From positions 118,729 to 182,728 of the forward strand of contig JADKCK010000005.1 in the NCBI GenBank assembly GCA_016718845.1: a stretch of 64,000 nucleotides of DNA, read 5' to 3'. The position numbers and the translations under genes are program-made. This document shows, piece after piece, positions 55,303-64,000 of this stretch. The stretch comes from Sphingobacteriales bacterium (GTDB lineage Bacteria; Bacteroidota; Bacteroidia; Chitinophagales; UBA2359). Within the stretch, counting starts at the first letter, position 1, and the number at the start of each line of letters is the position of its first letter. Below the pieces are notes generated by a model that did no database searches, had not been told where the DNA came from, and saw nothing but the letters and a program-made list of their open reading frames with translations.

Positions 55303-56940
55303 TTATTTTTGACCTTCGGCACTACTTAGGGCGCTTAAGGCATCGTTGGCGGTTTTGTTGCTAGGGTCAAGTTCTACTACTTTACCGTAGTTATATTTAG
55401 CACTTGAGTAATCTTCTTTACTATAGTAGTAGTAACCCAAATATAAATAACCCTCTATAAGGTCTTTTTTGTATTTCGATGGGTCGGCGGCGGCAACGGG
55501 TATCATTTGTTGGTAAAAAGGCAATGCCAAACCTAGTTTTGAGTCGGGGTCGAGTTGTTCGTTACAACGACCGCGCCATGTTAAACCGCTGGGCCAAGTT
55601 GGGTTTAGTTCTACCACTTTTACAAAGGCGTTATCGGCTTTTTTATAGTCTTTTAGGCTATAATAGCATCTGCCAATGTAGTAGTAATCTTGCGATGTTG
55701 GTTTAGTTTTAGCTACTTTTTCTTCGTAGGCTTTTGCGGCGTTGGCGTAGTCTTTATTATCGAAATACGATTTAGCGATTAGGTCGTAGATATACACTTG
55801 TGTGCTATCTTGCTCTAATACTTTGCGGTATTGTGCCATGGCGGTTGTCATATCACCTGCTTTTTCGGCAGCACGGGCGTAGTATTCGTAGTCCGATTTA
55901 AATATTTTGTCGGTTGGAGGTACTTTTTCAAAAAAGGTTTTCATGGCATCTTGTGCTTTTTTGAACAAATCTTTGGCGGCGGCTTCGTCGGTGGTTAGCA
56001 AGCCTTTTTCGTAGTACGACCAGCCTAACCAACGGTACATGGTATATTGCGAGGCATCGTCTTTCAATACTTTGTCGGCTTCGGTAATGGCGGTGTCGTA
56101 ATCTTTAGCTTGGAAAGTTAAGAAACGCACATAGCGCATACGGGCTTCGATGTCGGTGCCTACTAAGGTGGTGTATTTTTTGAGTAAATCGGTTACTTTA
56201 TTGTATTGTTTTTGGGCGTAATACAACTCAATAAGGTCTTTGTAGGCAGGTGCATAGTTGGGGTCTTTGGCAATAGCTTTTTCAAAAGTTGCTACGGCTC
56301 CTTCGGGACCTTCGATAATTTTTGCGCCTTTGGCAAGTTTGGCTTTTTTCATGTAGCCACGCGGGTTGTTGGGGTCTTTGTCAATGGCAAAGTCGTAGTT
56401 GTTCATGGCATTACCGCCATCGGCTTTGGCAAGGTATGCATCGCCGAGTGTCAAAAAGTACTCTGGGTTTTTGGTGTTTAGGTCGCGTGCTTTGGTTAGG
56501 TTTTCGACGGCTGCATCGTAGTTGGCGTTTTTTGAATTAAGGTACGACGAGCCAATTTGATAAAAGATATTGGCATCTTTAGATTTGCTTACTTTTATTG
56601 CTTGGTCGAAATTCTTTTTTGCTTCGGCGGTTTTGTTGTCGTCGAGTAGCAATTTACCCAAGCCAATTAGGTTAAGGGCGCTTTTTGAATTGGCTGCCAC
56701 GCCTTTTTCGTAGTACTTTTTGGCTTCGGTGGGTTTTTCGTCGAGGTAATACGATTCGGCAAGGTAGTAATAAGCCTCGGCATTGCTGGCATCTTTGGCT
56801 ATTAAATCTTCGAATATTTTACGTGCCGACGAAAAGTTTTCGTTCTCTAATTGCACTTTACCTTCGGCAATTGTTTGAGCAAACAGCGGGCTGGCACTTA
56901 GGCACAACACAAGCAACAGGGAAAAAAATTGCTTAATCAT
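55303..56940 (-). CDS. Secreted TPR-rich protein
   Basis: 545 residues. Signal peptide MIKQFFSLLLVLCLSASPLFAQ, then TPR units from residue 25 to the end (AEAYYYLAESYYLDEKPTEAKKYYEKG, AEYFLTLGDAYLAKADGGNAMNNYDFAI, ...YYYIGRCYYSLKDYKKADNAFVKVV). The C-terminal SNKTANDALSALSSAEGQK is unstructured. Similar proteins in Bacteroidota lie in the periplasm and often bind other envelope proteins. The client is unknown. Confidence 0.85.
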   Translation of the reverse strand: MIKQFFSLLLVLCLSASPLFAQTIAEGKVQLENENFSSARKIFEDLIAKDASNAEAYYYLAESYYLDEKPTEAKKYYEKGVAANSKSALNLIGLGKLLLDDNKTAEAKKNFDQAIKVSKSKDANIFYQIGSSYLNSKNANYDAAVENLTKARDLNTKNPEYFLTLGDAYLAKADGGNAMNNYDFAIDKDPNNPRGYMKKAKLAKGAKIIEGPEGAVATFEKAIAKDPNYAPAYKDLIELYYAQKQYNKVTDLLKKYTTLVGTDIEARMRYVRFLTFQAKDYDTAITEADKVLKDDASQYTMYRWLGWSYYEKGLLTTDEAAAKDLFKKAQDAMKTFFEKVPPTDKIFKSDYEYYARAAEKAGDMTTAMAQYRKVLEQDSTQVYIYDLIAKSYFDNKDYANAAKAYEEKVAKTKPTSQDYYYIGRCYYSLKDYKKADNAFVKVVELNPTWPSGLTWRGRCNEQLDPDSKLGLALPFYQQMIPVAAADPSKYKKDLIEGYLYLGYYYYSKEDYSSAKYNYGKVVELDPSNKTANDALSALSSAEGQK

Positions 56941-57072
56941 AGTGTGGTAATTTCGTTTTTTTTTATTGTTTTGGTTTAAAACAGTTTTTAGATGTGTAAA
57001 GAAGATGATTAGTTTAATGTTGTGTAAAATAGTTTTTGGAAGTTGTACTTTTGATAATAGCTAATCAATAAA

Positions 57073-57313
57073 ATTTAACGCAAAAAGTTGCCAAATAGCT
57101 GCTTAATGGGTGTAAGCTTGATGCAGACATTGAAAAGTAGTAAATGATTGCTAAAACTACTGGATATTATTGTTTATTTTTAAATTTACAACGGAGTTTT
57201 TTTTTGTTTACAACGGAGACACGGAGAACACAAAGATTTTCTACCAGCTCTATTATCTTTTAGTTTGCAAAAGTATTTAACGCAAAAAGTTGCCAAATAG
57301 CTGCTTAATGGGT
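57073..57313. repeat. Direct 39-bp repeat, two copies
   Basis: ATTTAACGCAAAAAGTTGCC and the rest of a 39-base unit are identical at 57073-57111 and 57275-57313. The 160 bases between carry CGGAGTTTTTTTTTG and ACGGAGACACGGAGAACAC. No coding sequence is evident. Confidence 0.8.
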
Positions 57314-57361
57314 ATAAATTAATGGATTTATTTTTAGGCAAAGTGTGGCAATAGGGCAATT

Positions 57362-57481
57362 TGGTGTTTTTGTTGAGGCTGCGCTTAATTGCTAAGGGGG
57401 TGCCATAGGCTGTGGAAATAGGGTAAGCCAATCATCACCCCCAAAAAAGACATTTACCGCGTCAAGCGGGGCAGGCGCATA
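57362..57481 (+). repeat. Structured dispersed repeat, copy 5
   Basis: GGGGGTGCCATAGGCT followed by ATCACCCCCAAAAAAGAC and CCGCGTCAAGCGGGGC. This copy has no clear terminal inverted repeats. Confidence 0.6.
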
Positions 57482-57513
57482 CCTTTGTGTGGGCAACCAA
57501 AACGAAAGATGGT

Positions 57514-60500
57514 TTAGGCATAAAAGTCGCGGCGCTCGGTGCTAAGGTAGTTTTTGCCTAATAGCTGGCGCAATAGGGCGGCGGTGCCTTTTAGGTCAAT
57601 AAAATCGGGTAGTAGTTCGCCGCCAAATTGTAGGAACTCGGTTTTATTGATTTTTAATTTTCGGATAATTTGGTTTTTATCGTCTTCGGGTCCTACGGGG
57701 TTGGAGGTGCGCTCGTTGGTGTCTAATACCCAATCGAGGTAATCATCAACAATACGCAATACATAATCCCAGCGGTCGAAGATGCTTTGTACTAAACCTA
57801 AGTCTTGGTAGGCATCTTCTAATATACAAAGTTGTATCATTCGCTCGTTTAGGGTAGTTAGTACGGTGTCGGACGATGTTTGGATAACGGGATACAGTTG
57901 TGCGAAGCTGTCGGAAAGGCAAGTTTCGGCGCTTAACCCGCCAACGATAATATATTGGTGGGTATCGGGGAAAAGGGTGTAAAACACTTCGTGTAGTAGT
58001 ATAGACAGGGTGGCTGTTACGTGTGCTATATCAATGGGTGCATCTTTTATGCTGATGCGCAAAAACATCATTCTGCCCAAGGTGTATTGTCGTGCGGGTA
58101 CTTCGTCGCGGTTTAGGGGGGTGTAGGTAAAGTTGCCTTTTTGTAGGTTTAAGCCGTTGTTAAACGTAAAATAGCCGTTGTTTATTACATCAAAAGTACC
58201 TTCGGACAGTTCGAGGGCAATTTCGTTGGTTAGTTTCTTTTTGTGGCTTTCGGTTAATGGTGGTTCAATTTTGTGGAGTGTAACCGATATGTCGGCGCGG
58301 TACATAATGGTGCTATCGGGCGAGCGATGATTGGTTAGCAGTTTGCGGTTCATTTGGTCGTAGCCTTTTATGCTATATGCTTTGCCATTAAAGGCGTGTA
58401 TTTGGTTGGGCAGATAGTTTTGGAACAACAAATCGCTGGATATTAGTTTTAGCACATTTTTTGAGGCATCAATAACATCTACGTTGCGCAAAAATTTAAG
58501 GTTTATGTCGTCTTTTATGCGGGGTTGTAGGCGGTATTTGGTTATTTTGGCAAACGAATCATCGGCTTTATTAAAATTGTAGCTACTATTTATAGTTAAG
58601 TAGTTAGATGCTATAATATCTATACCAAATGCCAATTTAAATAGTTTTTGTAGTTCTTCTTTTACAAAAATGGCTTTGGGATTTATCCAGCTTATTTCTT
58701 CCAAAATTTCTTGTTCGGACAGTTCTTGGCTTACCATTCGCTCCAATAAAATGCGGGCAACCTCAAAACGGCTAATCATCATTTTGGCAGATAATGGGTA
58801 CAATGGTGTTTTGATGAAGTACGCCATATTGTCTAAAAAATAGGAGCGCAACAAGTAGGGTGGCGATACGATGTGCAAAAAGGCTTGTTGACGGGCGTAG
58901 GGTTCCCATTTTTTGAGGGTGCTGATGAGGTTAAAGTCGGCATCGCGGGCAAGTATAAAACTGTGGTCGGCGGGCGAGATAAGAAAAGTTACCTCTTGTG
59001 TTTTTACTTCGTTAACCGATTTTCCTTTTAGCGATTGAGCCGAAACAGGTGTGGTTAGCAAACTGCTGTTGTTGTTGTCTAGTTCTTCGAGGTACTCGTA
59101 GTAGGGCAGTTTTTCTTGTCCAACCATTTGTATATTGGGCAGTTTTTCGCGTTGTGCCAATAGCGATAGTAGGGCTTCGGCGCCCAAATATTTTTCGATG
59201 TGTCCGCTTAATACTTTGTGTTGAAACAGTTTATCGCCCTCTAATCGCCAAAAAAGCGTGAAGGATTTGGCAGGGGGTGTGGGGCGCAGGCGCACTTCTT
59301 TGAGGTCGCTTTTTACACTTAGGTTGCGGGCAACCGACGATTGTAGCGACTCGCGGTAATCGGACAGAACGATACATTGCAGGTCTTTTCTATCGTTTTT
59401 GGTACGCAAGATGCGCAACAAAACGTTGTTTGAAGTTAGTGATTCGCTAAAAATTTCGTTGCCATTTAGTAGCAATACCGTTTGTAGGCTGTCGAACCAT
59501 TGGTGGTTGATGATATTTTTTTCGAGTATATCGTTGGCAGAGGTAACAATGATGCGCGACGATAACTCTACATCTTCTACTTTGCTAAAAATTTGGACGC
59601 GCCAAAACTCGCTGTTGCCTGTTAGTTTGTAGAACCAATCGGTCATCCAAGCTACCACTTGTTGGTGGTATTTCGAGTCGGCGGTACAGCGTTTGGCGGT
59701 TAGTACTAATATATTTTCGCCGTCCATCAATCGGCGTATAAACACGCTAAACAACAATGGAGCTACGTTGTCGCTAATTACGTCGTCTACCAAAACGTCG
59801 TCGCGGTTGGTTAGGCATTCTAAAAGGTGATAATCGTTTACGGTTAATTTATAACCTGCACTTACCAAATTTTGTGCTTCTACTATTTGTATGGCGGGTG
59901 GCGAGGGTTGTTCGTAGGTGTTTGATTTGTATTGCCATGCCAACAAAATTTTGTCGAACCATACTTTTTGGTATTCTTCCCAAAGTGGATAATAATCGGG
60001 TATGTTTTGGGGTTTAACTTCGGGTACAACGTTGGGGGTTTCGGGCATTTTTTCTATGTCGGGATGTTGCAAATACCAATGCGATTCTAGCACAATTAAC
60101 AACGAAAAAGCTATTAAAATGGGCAGGTAAGGCATTTCGGGGATAAACAAAAACATAAGCAACAAAATAAACAAGCCTACCGAAATCCACATTAGATATT
60201 CTAAAAACAAATTAGGGAAAACCCATTCTTTTCGCAATACTATGCGTTTTGGAGTTTCTTCTATTTTATAAGCCACCGAAAATATAGACAGTGGTGGTAC
60301 GGTATTGGGTTTGTTCTGGAACAAACTTTCGCTGCCATTTACGCCCATTTTTATCAATCCAAAAATAAAAATAAGTGATAGGCTATATATAATTTCGAGG
60401 TAGCGTTTTACTATTACAAAATCGGTGGGGCTAGCATTTGCTTTGATAAATGCCAGCATATTGTTGTATTGGTCGTAAAAAAAATATATACCAAACAATG

Positions 60501-60624
60501 CTAACAAAGCAGCTGCCACCGGCGACCAAAACTGGCGATAACGGAAGCCTTTTTTGCGGTTGCTTAACAACAACACTACATAAACGGCTGCAGTAATAGC
60601 CAATATAAATAATATTTCTTGCAT
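57514..60624 (-). CDS. Large membrane protein with degenerate helicase-like region
   Basis: 1036 residues. Four or five transmembrane helices lie in the first 185 residues. The following region has the outline of a superfamily 2 DEAD-type helicase without its catalytic residues: NILVLTAKRCTADSKY in the place of motif Ia, IIVTSANDILEKNIINHQWFDSLQTVLLLNGNEI in the place of motif II (no DExx), and CIVLSDY in the place of SAT. No GKT Walker A is present. Further on, TLSILLHEVFYTLFPDTHQYIIV and LEDAYQDLGLVQSIFDRWDYVL resemble the DUF1998-like end of YprA/MrfA helicases. The assignment is inference from pattern. The frame is intact over 3.1 kb, so the protein is probably made. It stands alone with its own promoter. 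Confidence 0.8.
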   Translation of the reverse strand: MQEILFILAITAAVYVVLLLSNRKKGFRYRQFWSPVAAALLALFGIYFFYDQYNNMLAFIKANASPTDFVIVKRYLEIIYSLSLIFIFGLIKMGVNGSESLFQNKPNTVPPLSIFSVAYKIEETPKRIVLRKEWVFPNLFLEYLMWISVGLFILLLMFLFIPEMPYLPILIAFSLLIVLESHWYLQHPDIEKMPETPNVVPEVKPQNIPDYYPLWEEYQKVWFDKILLAWQYKSNTYEQPSPPAIQIVEAQNLVSAGYKLTVNDYHLLECLTNRDDVLVDDVISDNVAPLLFSVFIRRLMDGENILVLTAKRCTADSKYHQQVVAWMTDWFYKLTGNSEFWRVQIFSKVEDVELSSRIIVTSANDILEKNIINHQWFDSLQTVLLLNGNEIFSESLTSNNVLLRILRTKNDRKDLQCIVLSDYRESLQSSVARNLSVKSDLKEVRLRPTPPAKSFTLFWRLEGDKLFQHKVLSGHIEKYLGAEALLSLLAQREKLPNIQMVGQEKLPYYEYLEELDNNNSSLLTTPVSAQSLKGKSVNEVKTQEVTFLISPADHSFILARDADFNLISTLKKWEPYARQQAFLHIVSPPYLLRSYFLDNMAYFIKTPLYPLSAKMMISRFEVARILLERMVSQELSEQEILEEISWINPKAIFVKEELQKLFKLAFGIDIIASNYLTINSSYNFNKADDSFAKITKYRLQPRIKDDINLKFLRNVDVIDASKNVLKLISSDLLFQNYLPNQIHAFNGKAYSIKGYDQMNRKLLTNHRSPDSTIMYRADISVTLHKIEPPLTESHKKKLTNEIALELSEGTFDVINNGYFTFNNGLNLQKGNFTYTPLNRDEVPARQYTLGRMMFLRISIKDAPIDIAHVTATLSILLHEVFYTLFPDTHQYIIVGGLSAETCLSDSFAQLYPVIQTSSDTVLTTLNERMIQLCILEDAYQDLGLVQSIFDRWDYVLRIVDDYLDWVLDTNERTSNPVGPEDDKNQIIRKLKINKTEFLQFGGELLPDFIDLKGTAALLRQLLGKNYLSTERRDFYA

Positions 60625-60699
60625 AATATGTTTTGAGTAAATATTTGATTTATGAGATAGTGATTAGGGTAATGCAGTAAATGAGGTTGAAAAGTCGTA

Positions 60700-60707
60700 C
60701 AAAAGTA
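60700..60707 (-). promoter_or_regulatory. Putative -7 box for the large membrane protein
   Basis: Minus strand reads TACTTTTG about 75 bases upstream of the start at 60624, matching TAnnTTTG. Confidence 0.4.
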
Positions 60708-60937
60708 GGGCTTTTTGTTTAATTTTTTGATAAAAATGAGCAAAGACTAACAAAAAATGTGTTGTTTGGAGTAGATACCCCATTAGATAGTGAATTTATA
60801 ACAGAAAGGTTGGCTTAAGGCTAAGATAAATCAACAAAAAGCCTTATTTTTACACCAAATTTGGCGGCTAGTCCGCTGGCTATGGCTGTAAGCTCTGCGA
60901 TTCACAACACTCCACCCAATCTCACTTCACCACAGCT

Positions 60938-61096
60938 ATGAAAAAAGCATTCTTTTTCAGCAATTTAAGCAGCCATGCTCGCGGGTCTATTCCACGGAAA
61001 AGTTATTTTAATAATTTTATGCGCATCAATTTACCCAAATTGGTATTGTTATTGGTGTTAGCTATTTTGCCATTACGTACCTACCTACGATGTTGA
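60938..61096 (+). CDS. Possible small membrane protein, 52 residues
   Basis: A reading frame from ATG 60938 to TGA 61094 encodes a basic N-terminus with Ser/His and a C-terminal hydrophobic helix (LPKLVLLLVLAILPL). It ends 42 bases before corA on the same strand. It has no recognisable family and could be a chance frame; a leader peptide is another option. Confidence 0.25.
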   Translation: MKKAFFFSNLSSHARGSIPRKSYFNNFMRINLPKLVLLLVLAILPLRTYLRC

Positions 61097-61138
61097 ACAG
61101 CTTTTTTTTAACTACGCCTAAAAACAAGTGCGTGTTAT

Positions 61139-62113
61139 ATGATCAGATATTACAAAAAACACATAAATGAAGCCTTAATTGAGCTTGAAAAAGCCGAAAA
61201 AGGCTGCTGGATTAGCATTTATCCACCGTTTAACAACGAAGAAGTTAGGCAAGTGAGCGAAGAATTGGACATTCCGCTCGATTTTTTTGTAGATGCCTTA
61301 GACATTGACGAGCGCAGCCGCTACGAACAAGAAGACGGCATACAATTTATTGTATTAAATGTGCCCGTAAAAAACGCCAATAATGGCAGCAACGAAGCCC
61401 TATACAATACCGTTCCGTTGGGTATTGCCGAAAACGAGGACTACATATTAACCGTTACTGCCTTTGCCAACCCCGTTATTGATGCCCTTTTGATGCCCAA
61501 CATGAAATCGTTGGACACCAACGACCACAGCCGTTTTGTGTTGCTGATGCTCGAAAAAGTAGTGTATTATTACCTACAATACCTAAAAAATATTAACATA
61601 CAACGTACTTTATACGAAAAAGAACTCTATCACTCGAGCCGAAGTGAAGAGTTATTTAAAATGATGAATTTACAAAAAAGTTTGGTGTATTTTGTAACCT
61701 CGCTGCGCGACAACGAATTGATGTTTTTACGAATGCAACGCACCGATTTTTTAAATGTTCGAAAACGCGAAGATTGTAGCGATTTTTTTGAAGATATTAT
61801 TATTGACATTAGCCAAGCTCAAGAAATGTCGCGCATCTACACCGACATTTTAAATGCCACCCTTGATACCTTTGCCTCTATCATATCTAACAATATGAAT
61901 AATGTAATGAAACGGCTAACATCTATCACCATTATTTTAATGGTACCCACACTTGTATCTAGTTTTTTTGGTATGAATGTACCACTAAATTTGCCTTTTT
62001 TGGACGTACAAATAGGCGATGGACACAATCAGGCTTTTATACTTATTTTAGTATTTTCGGTGCTACTAACTACGGGTGTTGTGCTATTTTTTAGACGAAA
62101 TAGGTTGTTTTAG
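61139..62113 (+). CDS. corA: CorA-family magnesium/divalent cation transporter
   Basis: 324 residues. A long N-terminal cytosolic domain (ISIYPPFNNEEVRQVSEELDIPLDFFVDALD) leads to the stalk helix. Then come the C-terminal pair of transmembrane helices with the selectivity motif GMN in VSSFFGMNVPLNLPF. After the second helix the end is FFRRNRLF. It forms a pentameric Mg2+/Co2+ channel. A terminator follows. The upstream region holds a possible small ORF. Confidence 0.93.
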   Translation: MIRYYKKHINEALIELEKAEKGCWISIYPPFNNEEVRQVSEELDIPLDFFVDALDIDERSRYEQEDGIQFIVLNVPVKNANNGSNEALYNTVPLGIAENEDYILTVTAFANPVIDALLMPNMKSLDTNDHSRFVLLMLEKVVYYYLQYLKNINIQRTLYEKELYHSSRSEELFKMMNLQKSLVYFVTSLRDNELMFLRMQRTDFLNVRKREDCSDFFEDIIIDISQAQEMSRIYTDILNATLDTFASIISNNMNNVMKRLTSITIILMVPTLVSSFFGMNVPLNLPFLDVQIGDGHNQAFILILVFSVLLTTGVVLFFRRNRLF

Positions 62114-62131
62114 ATATGTAGTAAAATTAAA

Positions 62132-62174
62132 AAAGCCTACAAAATTACTATTTAAGGCAATTTTGTAGGCTTTA
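62132..62174. terminator. Convergent terminator after corA
   Basis: Perfect 15-bp arms AAAGCCTACAAAATT and complement around a 12-base loop, shared by corA and the convergent secreted protein gene. Confidence 0.85.
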
Positions 62175-62195
62175 CTATATCTATTTGCTAATTTT

Positions 62196-63713
62196 TTAAT
62201 GTACAATTACCACTTTGCCATTTGCAATTAAGTTATTATTGTTTGCAAAACGATAAAAATAAATACCCGAAGGTATATCAGCAACCGACAAACTAATCTG
62301 AGTATTTGTTTGTGTGGTTATTTTGTACAATACTTTTTGCCCTATATTATTGTACAACTCAAATACAGCAAACGGAAATTGCGGCGGCAAATGATAGCTA
62401 ATATTTAGTGTATTTGCCGTTGGATTTGGTGATACCACCATACTTGCCGCCTCTGTTGCTGTAGCCATAGTCACTGCATCTATAACAACAGGTGCGGTGT
62501 CGCAATCGGTTATGCCGCAGGTGTTGCCCATGCTATCAACTTTTACTGCCCAGCCGCTTTGTGGCCACAAATAGTTAAACCCTGCCATTACATAACCACC
62601 ATCGGAGGTAGGCTCTATGTCGCGGATATAATCCTGAACGCTGTATTGATTGCCCAAACCTGTACTTAGCGGCACATTTAACAACATATCGCCCGATAAA
62701 GTAAGTTTGGTAAAGTATGGCTTTATAGGCGACGGACCATATATTAACGTAGCAACAATTAACTCTTTTTTGTCGGTTAAATAAACAGCTTCTGGACTAT
62801 AGTTGCTTTCGTTAATATAATATCGCTCCGAATTTTCAACTATTACCCCATTACTATCTAAACGAGCAAAATAGAGTTGATATTCGGTGTACCAAAATGG
62901 TTGAAACTGCTCAACTATACCCGCAGAACCGACCAAAGCATACTCTCCTTTAGCTACTTCTACTGCAATACAACCACCATCATCGTTGTTAGTACCATAG
63001 CGTTGTTCCCATTCTACCAAGCCCATAGTGTCGGTTTTTATGGCACACATATCCCAGTTTGTGCTTGAGTTATGGCATTGTCCGCTTAACAAATAACCGC
63101 CATCAAGCGTTTGTTCGGCGTGTAAAAGATAATGCATATTATTATCCCCATAAAACCGCTCCCACTCTACGCCGCCTGTGCTGTCGGTTTTTACTAGGTA
63201 AAATTGCATTGACTGCTGATTAACCTCTACCCAACCATGTAATAAATAACCGCCATTGCGGGTAGCTATTGCTTGTGCATTGCCTTCTACATAATTAGGT
63301 TGCGGATAAATTCGTTTCCAGAGTACGTCGCCATTTTCGTTAAACTCTATCAACATAAAATCGCGTTCTTCGTCGTTTGTACCACCTATGGTGGCACTTA
63401 CTATATAATTGCCGGGTGTATGCGATTTTATCAATGAATTGTGTAAAAGCGGTGCTGATTTACCAATAGTATCGGCTAAAATAACTACTTTTTCGGTATT
63501 GCCATATTGGTCTAATTTTCGCATATATACAGCAGTATAGTCATTTATCCAATTAAATCCGCCTATTAGTATGTATCCGCCTGTTTGTGTGGGTTGTATG
63601 CTGGTTGCCAACATGCTTATAGTATCGGCTTGGTATAGTTTGTTGAACAGTATGGGTTGGGCAGTACCCCCACAGCTAATAAAAAAGAGTAGTATAAATA
63701 AACTATTTTTCAT
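62196..63713 (-). CDS. Secreted beta-propeller-like protein with T9SS sorting domain
   Basis: 505 residues from ATG 63713; an upstream in-frame start adds 18 residues that do not look like a signal peptide. MKNSLFILLFFISCGGTAQ is the signal. Repeated units of about 50-60 residues share a D/N-G-G-Y-(L/I)-L-x-G core (TGGYILIGGFNW, NGGYLLHGWVEV, DGGYLLSGQCHN, GEYALVGSAG, DGGYVMAGFNYL), so a beta-propeller fold is likely. The C-terminus is a type A sorting domain (SPNPTANTLNISY...FELYNNIGQKVLYKI...PSGIYFYRFANNNNLIANGKVVIVH). A surface adhesin or secreted protein is likely. Partner or ligand unknown. Confidence 0.85.
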   Translation of the reverse strand: MKNSLFILLFFISCGGTAQPILFNKLYQADTISMLATSIQPTQTGGYILIGGFNWINDYTAVYMRKLDQYGNTEKVVILADTIGKSAPLLHNSLIKSHTPGNYIVSATIGGTNDEERDFMLIEFNENGDVLWKRIYPQPNYVEGNAQAIATRNGGYLLHGWVEVNQQSMQFYLVKTDSTGGVEWERFYGDNNMHYLLHAEQTLDGGYLLSGQCHNSSTNWDMCAIKTDTMGLVEWEQRYGTNNDDGGCIAVEVAKGEYALVGSAGIVEQFQPFWYTEYQLYFARLDSNGVIVENSERYYINESNYSPEAVYLTDKKELIVATLIYGPSPIKPYFTKLTLSGDMLLNVPLSTGLGNQYSVQDYIRDIEPTSDGGYVMAGFNYLWPQSGWAVKVDSMGNTCGITDCDTAPVVIDAVTMATATEAASMVVSPNPTANTLNISYHLPPQFPFAVFELYNNIGQKVLYKITTQTNTQISLSVADIPSGIYFYRFANNNNLIANGKVVIVH

Positions 63714-63728
63714 CTTTTTTGGTTTTGT

Positions 63729-63856
63729 AAACAAAAAAGGTTTATTTGGCACTCCTGCCCTATCCACCCCTAAATCCCCTGAAGGGGACTTTTGGGGACT
63801 TTTTAGGTTTTTGGGGCTTTTGGAAGGCTTTGGGTTACCAAATAAACCTTTTGTTT
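63729..63856. repeat. Inverted-repeat element, 128 bp, with CCCCTAAATCCCC core
   Basis: Arms AAACAAAAAAGGTTTATTTGG and its near-perfect complement enclose CCCCTAAATCCCCTGAAGGG and T/G-rich sequence. Between two minus-strand T9SS cargo genes; it could also terminate the first of them. Confidence 0.6.
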
Positions 63857-63859
63857 AGG

Positions 63860-64000
63860 TTATTTAATAATTACTAGCTTTTGGGTGGCGGTAATGTGTC
63901 CGTTGTCGAGTAGTTGGCAGTAGTAAATGCCATTGGGGTAAGTGGCGGTGCTAATGGTGGTGGTGCTTTGTGTTATTTGGGTGCTGTGTAGTAGCCTACC
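63860..64000 (-). CDS. T9SS type A sorting domain (C-terminal fragment)
   Basis: The frame is open to the right edge. The minus strand reads the last 46 residues of a sorting domain (TISTATYPNGIYYCQLLDNGHITATQKLVIIK, then TAA at 63860). The rest of the protein lies outside the window; it is a second surface-exported product in a row. Confidence 0.7.
   Translation of the reverse strand, partial: GRLLHSTQITQSTTTISTATYPNGIYYCQLLDNGHITATQKLVIIK

Overview
The window looks like a low-GC Bacteroidota chromosome, probably a gliding or type IX-secreting member of the Chitinophagales/Saprospirales kind (the rank below phylum is inference). The evidence is: many TAnnTTTG-type -7 promoter boxes; three or four proteins with C-terminal type IX secretion (T9SS) sorting domains; a SprE/PorW-like T9SS component; a Bacteroidota-style CusA-TolC fusion; and a DUF6660-type small protein. 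No rRNA, tRNA or CRISPR array was seen.

Layout. 0-11 kb: the C-terminal part of a DAO-type FAD oxidoreductase, a frameshifted membrane protein between two copies of one terminator hairpin, a decayed type II restriction-modification locus (endonuclease, beta-class DNA methyltransferase, HNH-repeat fragment) with a 1.74-kb insertion sequence just upstream, a methylmalonyl-CoA epimerase remnant, and frameshifted tryptophan 2,3-dioxygenase and PafA-type alkaline phosphatase. 10.3-21.5 kb: mostly housekeeping genes, namely a DUF4412 protein and a glycosyltransferase (both frameshifted), two ArsR-type regulators, tsaB, bioD, a saccharopine dehydrogenase-family enzyme, metG and a FemAB-like acyltransferase. 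22.4-27.7 kb: sprE/porW with an S4-domain protein, then a DUF1016 PD-(D/E)xK nuclease. 27.9-36.3 kb: a GC-rich heavy-metal resistance block on the minus strand (DUF6660 protein, CusA-TolC fusion, CusB adaptor, CadA-type P-type ATPase), all but the first frameshifted. 36.4-40.4 kb: polX, a pentapeptide-repeat protein and a dense cluster of MITE-like elements. 40.4-64 kb: intact genes for a secreted serine hydrolase, CNT nucleoside transporter, lipoprotein, secreted esterase, EamA transporter, PD40/OmpA/SPOR-like envelope protein, YbeY, two TPR proteins, a membrane patatin, a 1036-residue membrane protein resembling a dead helicase, CorA and T9SS cargo proteins.

Two patterns stand out. First, disrupted frames are concentrated between about 0.8 and 36 kb and absent from about 36.8 to 64 kb. 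Some breaks look like sequencing or assembly indels in otherwise well conserved genes; others (the restriction-modification and epimerase genes) look like true decay. Second, the intergenic space is full of short inverted-repeat elements in at least five families. One of these is a 167-bp element whose ends match the 1.74-kb insertion sequence 30 kb away, so that transposase could be its driver.

Functionally, the secreted hydrolases and sprE/porW tie into type IX secretion. The TPR, OmpA and patatin genes suggest envelope maintenance. The metal block would export divalent or monovalent heavy metals if its frames are really intact.
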